A stretch of 64,000 nucleotides of DNA from Spirosoma foliorum (lineage in GTDB: Bacteria > Bacteroidota > Bacteroidia > Cytophagales > Spirosomataceae). Made by a program: the position numbers and the translations under genes. The notes beneath the pieces were generated by a model. That model was not told the DNA's origin, searched no databases, and was given only the letters and a program-made list of their open reading frames with translations. Below are positions 59,003 through 64,000 of the stretch, piece by piece. How positions within the stretch are numbered: the first letter of the stretch is position 1; the number at the start of each line of letters is the position of its first letter. The stretch spans positions 7,949,501 to 8,013,500 of the forward strand of contig NZ_CP059732.1 in the NCBI RefSeq assembly GCF_014117325.1, read 5' to 3'.

Positions 59003-60289
59003 ATGAATATACTAATACTGGGGTCTGGTGGGAGAGAGCACGCCTTTGCGTGGAAATTGGCGCAAAGTCCATTATGTGATAAATTATTTGTGGCACCGGG
59101 TAATGCCGGTACAGCGCAGGTTGCCACTAATTTAGCCGTTAGTTACACTAATTTTTCGGCCGTTGCTGATACAATTCGGGATAACAAAATTGACTTGCTG
59201 ATTGTAGGTCCAGAAGAGCCATTGGTGAAGGGGATTGTTGATTTCCTGCGCCAACAGCCTGATTTAGCTAGCCTGCGGATAGTTGGACCCGATGCAAAGG
59301 GAGCCCAGCTTGAAGGTAGTAAGGATTTCTCGAAGCAGTTTATGGTTCGTTACGGCATTCCGACAGCCGCTTCACAAACATTTACAGCAGCAACCCTTCA
59401 GGAAGGCTTAGCCTATTTGGAAACACATTCGCTGCCAATTGTTTTAAAAGCGGATGGATTAGCCGCCGGAAAGGGAGTTATAATTGCTGAAACGCTGGCC
59501 GATGCAAAAACCGCGATGAATGAAATGCTCGACGGGAATAAGTTTGGCGACGCGGGCAGTAAAGTTGTTGTGGAGCAGTTTTTGCGAGGTATTGAATTGT
59601 CGGTGTTTGTTTTGTGCGACGGGGAGAACTACAAAATTCTGCCTGAAGCGAAAGATTATAAACGCATCGGCGAAGAAGATACAGGCCCAAATACGGGGGG
59701 AATGGGGGCTGTATCTCCTGTCGTATTTGCCAGTCAGTCATTTCTTCGGAAAGTTGAAGACAAAGTTGTAAAACCAACGCTGGCCGGTTTAAAACAGGAA
59801 GGTATTCATTATCAGGGTTTTATTTTTGTGGGCCTGATGAAAGTAAACGGTGAGCCTTTTGTTATTGAATATAATGCCCGAATGGGCGACCCTGAAACGG
59901 AAGTTGTATTACCACGACTTCAGAATGATTTTGTTGAATTAATGGTGGCAACCGCCGATGGAGAACTGGACCAGATTTCGGTTCAAGTCTCTCCTCAAAC
60001 TGCGGTAACAACCATGCTCGTATCGGGTGGTTATCCTGGTGATTATGTGACCGGTAAAATCATTTCGGAATTAGATCGTTTAGAAGATGTACTAGCGTTC
60101 CATGCCGGGACGTCAGAAAAAAATGGTCAGGTGCTGACTAATGGTGGGCGGGTACTGGCGATAACAGCACAGGCCAATTCGCTGGAAAATGCCGTTCGGA
60201 AATCGCAGGAAGCGGCCCGATTGGTGCAATTTGACGGGAAACAGTACCGTAAAGACATTGGGCTTGACCTGATTCGGTACTCCGACTAA
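59003..60289 (+). CDS. purD: Phosphoribosylamine-glycine ligase (GARS)
   Basis: Second enzyme of purine synthesis: joins glycine to phosphoribosylamine with ATP in the cytosol. 428 residues. 'MNILILGSGGREHAFAWKLA' is the typical N-terminus, 'LPIVLKADGLAAGKGVIIAE' the ATP-grasp loop, and the PurD signature is 'EYNARMGDPETEVVLPRL'. 'EDTGPNTGGMGAVSP' holds further ATP-grasp residues. It lies 93 nt after recQ, separated by a palindromic spacer, and before ricT with another such spacer, so the three may be one transcript. Confidence 0.97.
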   Translation: MNILILGSGGREHAFAWKLAQSPLCDKLFVAPGNAGTAQVATNLAVSYTNFSAVADTIRDNKIDLLIVGPEEPLVKGIVDFLRQQPDLASLRIVGPDAKGAQLEGSKDFSKQFMVRYGIPTAASQTFTAATLQEGLAYLETHSLPIVLKADGLAAGKGVIIAETLADAKTAMNEMLDGNKFGDAGSKVVVEQFLRGIELSVFVLCDGENYKILPEAKDYKRIGEEDTGPNTGGMGAVSPVVFASQSFLRKVEDKVVKPTLAGLKQEGIHYQGFIFVGLMKVNGEPFVIEYNARMGDPETEVVLPRLQNDFVELMVATADGELDQISVQVSPQTAVTTMLVSGGYPGDYVTGKIISELDRLEDVLAFHAGTSEKNGQVLTNGGRVLAITAQANSLENAVRKSQEAARLVQFDGKQYRKDIGLDLIRYSD

Positions 60290-60290
60290 C

Positions 60291-60374
60291 GAAGTTATAA
60301 AGTCAGATAGTTATGTAGTTATAAAGTTGCCATTGAGCACCAATAACTTTACAACCTTACGACTTTACAACTTC
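60291..60374. repeat. Palindromic spacer between purD and ricT
   Basis: Outer arms 60291-60304 (gaagttataaagtc) and 60361-60374 pair at 13 of 14 positions; the interior repeats the words 'agttataaag' and 'ctttacaac'. It precedes the ricT ATG by 15 nt. Confidence 0.7.
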
Positions 60375-60389
60375 ATAACTATATATATT

Positions 60390-61589
60390 ATGTCATGTAA
60401 ATCCTGTGCAACCGGTGGGTGCGGAACCCAACGTGGCGCATCCGAGGGTTCCCAGAAGACGGCTACTGCCGGATGCGGAAGTGGTGGATGTAGCACCGGA
60501 GGTTGCAATAAATTAAATTCATTTGACTGGCTCAGCGATATTGCGATGCCAGGTCTGAAATACGACGTTGTAGAGGTCAAATTCAAAGGGGGCCGGAAAG
60601 AGTATTATCGGAATGTTCATCAGCTTGATCTGACTACGGGCGACTATGTTGTGGTCGAAATGCAATCAGGCTTCCATATTGGAGCTGTTTCATTGCAGGG
60701 CGAACTCGTACGATTACAAGTGAAAAAGAGGGCGATTAAGATTAACGATGACACCAAAGTTATTCATCGCCTGGCTACCCCCAAAGATATGGAACGGCAT
60801 GAACAGGCTGTTCTGCGTGACTTGCCTTCGCTTTATCGTTCCCGCGAAATTGTCCGGGAGTTAAAACTTAACATGAAATTGTCTGACGTTGAGTTTCAGT
60901 CAGATAATACGAAGGCGACATTTTATTATTCGTCCGAAGAACGTGTTGATTTTCGGGAGTTAATCAAAATGCTGGCGAGTGAATTCAAGGCTCGCATTGA
61001 AATGCGCCAGATTAGTCTTCGTCAGGAAGCGGGACGATTAGGTGGCATTGGTTCCTGTGGGCGAGAACTCTGCTGCTCAACCTGGTTGACGGACTTTAAA
61101 AATATTGCCACGTCGGCGGCTCGTTATCAGAACTTATCATTGAACCCAGCAAAATTATCGGGTCAGTGTGGACGATTGAAATGCTGCCTGAACTACGAAT
61201 TGGATACGTACATGGACGCCCTGCGCGACATTCCGACGATCGAAAAACCGTTGGAAACCCAAAAGGGCCGGGCGTATCTGCAGAAAACCGATATTTTCCG
61301 TAAACTGATGTGGTTTGGTTATGGAGCCGAAAGCACCTGGCATCCATTGCCCATTGCCCGAGTACTGGAAATTGTTGAGCTAAATAAAAACGGTATTGTT
61401 CCGGAGTCGTTTGACTTACTGATGCCAATTGCTGAAAAAGAGCCCGTTACAGCCGCGGCTCTTAATAGCGATTTGCAGAAACTAGATGCCAAGTACACGT
61501 CGAAGTCAACGAATAAGAAGAAAAAGAAAAAACCGCGCGGCCCCGAGGGAAATTCACCTCGCCCTGCCCCAAACGGTAAAGTCTCTTAA
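60390..61589 (+). CDS. ricT: RicT/PSP1-domain protein (YaaT family) with Cys-rich N-terminus
   Basis: Cytosolic protein of the RicT family, which in Bacillus forms the RicAFT complex carrying iron-sulphur clusters and influencing RNase Y; the role in Bacteroidota is less known. About 399 residues. The N-terminal ~40 residues are packed with Cys: 'CKSCATGGCGTQRG' and 'GCGSGGCSTGGCNK', nine Cys in all. The PSP1 domain follows (about 55-250), with the conserved Cys blocks 'GIGSCGRELCCSTWL' and 'SGQCGRLKCCLNYELD'. The C-terminus is Lys-rich ('NKKKKKKPRG'). I use the ATG at 60390; the frame opens in the spacer at 60327. A strong terminator follows. Confidence 0.92.
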   Translation: MSCKSCATGGCGTQRGASEGSQKTATAGCGSGGCSTGGCNKLNSFDWLSDIAMPGLKYDVVEVKFKGGRKEYYRNVHQLDLTTGDYVVVEMQSGFHIGAVSLQGELVRLQVKKRAIKINDDTKVIHRLATPKDMERHEQAVLRDLPSLYRSREIVRELKLNMKLSDVEFQSDNTKATFYYSSEERVDFRELIKMLASEFKARIEMRQISLRQEAGRLGGIGSCGRELCCSTWLTDFKNIATSAARYQNLSLNPAKLSGQCGRLKCCLNYELDTYMDALRDIPTIEKPLETQKGRAYLQKTDIFRKLMWFGYGAESTWHPLPIARVLEIVELNKNGIVPESFDLLMPIAEKEPVTAAALNSDLQKLDAKYTSKSTNKKKKKKPRGPEGNSPRPAPNGKVS

Positions 61590-61629
61590 CAAGAAACCCC
61601 GACCTACTTAGGTCGGGGTTTCTTGTTAA
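61586..61629. terminator. Bidirectional terminator between ricT and the BlaR1-like fragment
   Basis: Perfect 20-bp stem (61586-61605 with 61610-61629), 4-nt loop, with T/A-runs on both sides. It serves the convergent ricT and the 61643 gene. Confidence 0.93.
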
Positions 61630-61642
61630 TTAGCGAATCTGA

Positions 61643-62590
61643 TTAAAAATCACCGGAATAAAATGGGCTGAAAACGTAATAGCTACTATCTCGTTTGGCT
61701 CGTTTGGGCGTGGTTTGAATATTCAACTCGAAGCGGGGCAAAGGGTTATCGGCGCGGAACCATGCCCGGTAAGATCGTTCTTTGGTGTAGAGCCGAGCTA
61801 CTTCACGAACATGAACCGTTTTTACAGCGGCAGGAGTAGCAGGTAAGTTGTTGATAAAAATATCCGTCGTTTTCGCGAAGTCGTCGTATAGTTTTAAATG
61901 TTCATCCTTAGTTCGTTCGACCAGCGCGTTTTTGTTGTGAAAAAACGTGGCTTCAAGCAATTGATTCATGTTAAAAGAGAAACTCTCACCAAGAGGATGT
62001 TGAGAAACGGCCGCTGCCTGCAACAACGTAAAGAATTGCTTACGGAATACGTCAAATGGAATGGGTTGCTGGCTAGTCTGAACAATAATCTGATAGGGCT
62101 TGGCTTTGGTATCGATGTTTGCCATGTTTTCCCATTGATGCATCACGAACAATTCACGGACAAACTCCGGCGAAAGTTTTTCTAAAGCATCAACTGGTAC
62201 TTCTTTTCCATCAATGTATACGGCCGATTCGTACTTGTAATCATCGGGAACTATGAATTTATTCCCCTCCAAATGCAAGACAACCGGCTTACTTTCGACA
62301 ACGGTGGTGCCGAGTTTGTTTTGAAATAAAGCATGATGCCGATACCAGGTTCCTTTGTCCTCTAAGTCTAAGACCATTGCCCGCGTTGGACTGCTGGCAG
62401 GAAGCATGTGTGGACGCGAAGTTTGCTCCCCCTGTTTGTCTGTATACCGACAGGCCAGACCCATTGTACCTATTAAGATTGCCCAAAGTGTATATCGCCA
62501 CCAGGCTGATGAGCCCGAACGATGATTGTTCATCATACTGACACGCTGGCGCAGCGTTGGACCACTAAATTGATTAGTAAAGGAGTACAT
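61643..62590 (-). CDS. C-terminal part of a split BlaR1/M56-like sensor
   Basis: 315 residues. The first ~20 ('QFSGPTLRQRVSMMNNHRSG') look like the last helix of an M56 (BlaR1) protease domain; then comes a membrane helix ('WWRYTLWAILIGTMGLACR'), after which ~265 residues lie outside the cytoplasm with no domain I recognise. In one-piece homologues this follows directly on the M56 domain, which here ends at a stop codon 87 nt upstream (62677). Either the gene was split or this is a separately translated receptor subunit; the frame upstream of the ATG is open for about 20 codons, and the gap has an imperfect -7 like motif (aacctttg). The alternative start MMNN is at 62536. Confidence 0.6.
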   Translation of the reverse strand: MYSFTNQFSGPTLRQRVSMMNNHRSGSSAWWRYTLWAILIGTMGLACRYTDKQGEQTSRPHMLPASSPTRAMVLDLEDKGTWYRHHALFQNKLGTTVVESKPVVLHLEGNKFIVPDDYKYESAVYIDGKEVPVDALEKLSPEFVRELFVMHQWENMANIDTKAKPYQIIVQTSQQPIPFDVFRKQFFTLLQAAAVSQHPLGESFSFNMNQLLEATFFHNKNALVERTKDEHLKLYDDFAKTTDIFINNLPATPAAVKTVHVREVARLYTKERSYRAWFRADNPLPRFELNIQTTPKRAKRDSSYYVFSPFYSGDF

Positions 62591-62676
62591 AATCAGTTCT
62601 TTACAGCTTATTGCAAAGGTTGTTACTCGGGTAGCTGGGGATATTATGATCCGTTAAAATAACTTAGCCCAACTGA

Positions 62677-63453
62677 CTACCCCGTCGATAGGCTCACTTT
62701 AATCAGGTTGTACTGATACGATCGGGCATCAACTCCTTCGGCCAATACGGCTCGGTCGGCACTGAATTCGAGGGTTTGATGGAGCAATTGCCGGAATAGG
62801 TAAGCCGCCGGATTGAACCAGAAAACAATGCACACCAGTTCAGCTCCCAGCATATCGAAACTGTGTCGATCTCGTACGTGCACGCGCTCGTGTCTGAGAA
62901 TCTGATCCAGTTCGTCGGGTGCATGGTAATTGGGATTCAGGACAACCCAGTTAAAAAAGGAGAAAGGTGAGGTGGTGTTCTCGTTGCGAACCAACGTAAA
63001 GTCATCGTAGGGCTCATGTGTCGATTTTCGAATAAGTCGTCGCAAGGAGAATAGCTGAATACCAAATCGAATAATTAATACGAAAACCCCACTTACATAG
63101 AATAGTAAGAGTCCAGTTGGCCACGACCACGTAAATTTTGCGGACGTATGCCGGAACAGCTTATATGTCTTTTTATCTGGAAACGTGACGGTTACTTCCG
63201 GTTGATTCGATGCTAAATTGGGCAAAACCCTTGGAACAATTACCTGCGCTGTCCTGTGCATCACGGTTCGGACACGCTCTGGCCGCCAATCGGGGAGTTT
63301 GAGTAAGGGGAGGAACAGAGCACCAGCTAAACCTAACCACAGAGCTAATCGGTTGGCGCTAAAAAACGTTTCACGTCGAAGTAAAACGTAATAAGCAATG
63401 CTGACAATAGCCAGAAGTGCATTCACCAATACTGCGTAGCGTAAAATTTCCAT
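62677..63453 (-). CDS. M56 (BlaR1-like) metallopeptidase domain protein, shortened
   Basis: Inner-membrane zinc protease of the BlaR1/MecR1 family that transmits a signal by cleaving the BlaI-type repressor. 258 residues with two helices at the N-terminus ('YAVLVNALLAIVSIAYYVLL', 'LALWLGLAGALFLPLLKL') and one near 110. 'ILRHERVHVRDRHSFDMLG' holds the HExxH (HERVH) zinc motif, and 'LHQTLEFSADRAVLAEG' the third ligand Glu. It ends 'YQYNLIKVSLSTG', where homologues continue; see the next entry (61643). blaI is 98 nt upstream, so the pair is probably co-transcribed. Confidence 0.85.
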   Translation of the reverse strand: MEILRYAVLVNALLAIVSIAYYVLLRRETFFSANRLALWLGLAGALFLPLLKLPDWRPERVRTVMHRTAQVIVPRVLPNLASNQPEVTVTFPDKKTYKLFRHTSAKFTWSWPTGLLLFYVSGVFVLIIRFGIQLFSLRRLIRKSTHEPYDDFTLVRNENTTSPFSFFNWVVLNPNYHAPDELDQILRHERVHVRDRHSFDMLGAELVCIVFWFNPAAYLFRQLLHQTLEFSADRAVLAEGVDARSYQYNLIKVSLSTG

Positions 63454-63487
63454 GGTTAAAGGGTGTGGAAAGGAGTTGGTCAGAAGC

Positions 63488-63533
63488 AGTCAAGTGTGGT
63501 ACTAGTGATAAATAGACCTGACCATACTTGACT
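63488..63533. terminator. Hairpin between blaI and the M56 gene
   Basis: 13-nt arms (63488-63500 with 63521-63533), one G-T pair, 20-nt loop. It may attenuate read-through from blaI into the protease gene. Confidence 0.5.
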
Positions 63534-63551
63534 ACTCTTGGGCACTCATGT

Positions 63552-63911
63552 CTATTTTTTCTCGATCATAGCCAGAATCTCACGCAGTTCATCGGCCGAA
63601 ATCTTCTCATTCTTAGCAAAATAACTGACGAGGTTCTTGTACGAATTATCGAAATACTCATCCACAACCTTCGTTAAAACAAACCGGTTCTGGTAGGCTT
63701 CCTTCGTGATTATGGGATAGTATTCATGGGTATTGCCATACGCTTTATGGCCCACGTATCCTTTTTCTTCGAGATTACGAACAATAGTCGAAACGGTATT
63801 ATAATGCAATGGAGGGTCCGTAAACTGCGGAACCATGTCTTTAACATACCCTTGCTCCATTTTCCAGAGCACCTGCATTACTTCTTCTTCCTTCGCTGTT
63901 AACTTTTCCAT
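63552..63911 (-). CDS. BlaI/MecI-family transcriptional repressor
   Basis: 119-residue winged-helix repressor of the Penicillinase_R family. 'LTAKEEEVMQVLWKMEQGYV' is the family's N-terminal helix, 'PPLHYNTVSTIVRNLEEKGY' the recognition helix and wing, and the C-terminal half is the dimerisation helix bundle. The cut site of known BlaI (Asn-Phe) is not obvious, but 'YNTVSTIVRNLEEKGYV' matches it in length. It starts the blaI-M56 operon. The promoter ends about 5 nt before the start codon, suggesting a leaderless or near-leaderless mRNA. In Bacteroidota such pairs control many processes besides beta-lactam response; no beta-lactamase gene is in the window. Confidence 0.93.
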   Translation of the reverse strand: MEKLTAKEEEVMQVLWKMEQGYVKDMVPQFTDPPLHYNTVSTIVRNLEEKGYVGHKAYGNTHEYYPIITKEAYQNRFVLTKVVDEYFDNSYKNLVSYFAKNEKISADELREILAMIEKK

Positions 63912-63915
63912 AAGA

Positions 63916-63972
63916 CAAACCTATAACTATTTTTATCGTTTGCAAACTATTTGAGTAGTTTTTTATCGTTTG
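63916..63972 (-). promoter_or_regulatory. blaI promoter and operator candidate
   Basis: Minus strand: TTTG (63943-63946), 19 nt, TAGGTTTG (63916-63923), a full consensus. A dyad 'aactatttgagtagtt' (63945-63960) overlaps the -33 element. The 12-nt direct repeat ttttatcgtttg occurs at 63931-63942 and 63961-63972, exactly 30 bp apart, that is about three helical turns. Confidence 0.68.
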
Positions 63973-64000
63973 AAAAGCCAGCGGTACCGTCGTAGCTTTG

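Noticed and set aside
1..64000. tRNA or rRNA genes
   Set aside because: I looked through the gaps and saw no cloverleaf-like sequence or rRNA segment.

Overview
The window looks like chromosomal DNA of a Cytophagales bacterium (Bacteroidota), most like Spirosoma or a relative. The evidence is a TonB receptor with a carboxypeptidase-like N-terminal domain, type IX secretion genes porU and porV, the Bacteroidota RicT/PSP1 protein, crtI-crtB carotenoid genes next to an ECF sigma factor, and several promoters of the Bacteroidota type (TTTG, 19 nt, TAnnTTTG). This placement is inference from gene content; no 16S rRNA gene is present.

Layout. 1-4.5 kb: a TonB receptor cut by the left edge, diverging from a Rieske/FAD reductase, then a DEDDh exonuclease. 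4.6-10.0 kb: nuoKLMN, the membrane arm of complex I. 10.1-23.1 kb: a GtrA protein, a small lipoprotein, a SprT-like protein, porU, porV, an M16 peptidase homologue without its zinc motif, plsY, an M20 dipeptidase, a DUF1207 outer-membrane protein and purB. 23.3-47.3 kb: an accessory region. It holds mobile-element debris (three MITE-like elements and a frameshifted IS3-type transposase), a truncated 7TMR-DISM sensor, three stand-alone receiver proteins, and an array of oxidoreductases (five classical SDRs, an NmrA-like SDR, two aldo/keto reductases, an old yellow enzyme) and an amidohydrolase interleaved with seven AraC-family regulators and one HxlR regulator. 47.4-64 kb: mostly housekeeping again: proC, a TlpA-like protein, gatB, a JmjC-type cupin, crtB, crtI, an ECF sigma factor, kdsD-like, recQ, purD, ricT, and a BlaI/M56 regulatory pair whose M56 gene is split.

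Two patterns stand out. First, many gaps between co-directional genes hold long, often perfect inverted repeats (up to 34 bp per arm) built of short repeated words. Every locus has its own sequence, so this is not a dispersed family, yet the architecture and the position just before the next start codon recur about ten times; one arm even encodes the core of the PorU signal peptide. Second, the 25-46 kb array repeats an oxidoreductase-then-AraC arrangement. Four of its regulators (26.5, 32.5, 34.4 and 43.1 kb) are clear paralogues, which suggests local amplification of a redox-enzyme/regulator module inside a plastic region between purB and proC.

Many genes have a better start than the longest reading frame. 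I moved starts to internal ATG codons where the extension is only spacer repeat or has a TTG/GTG start. Coordinates of short sites were counted by hand and may be off by a base or two.
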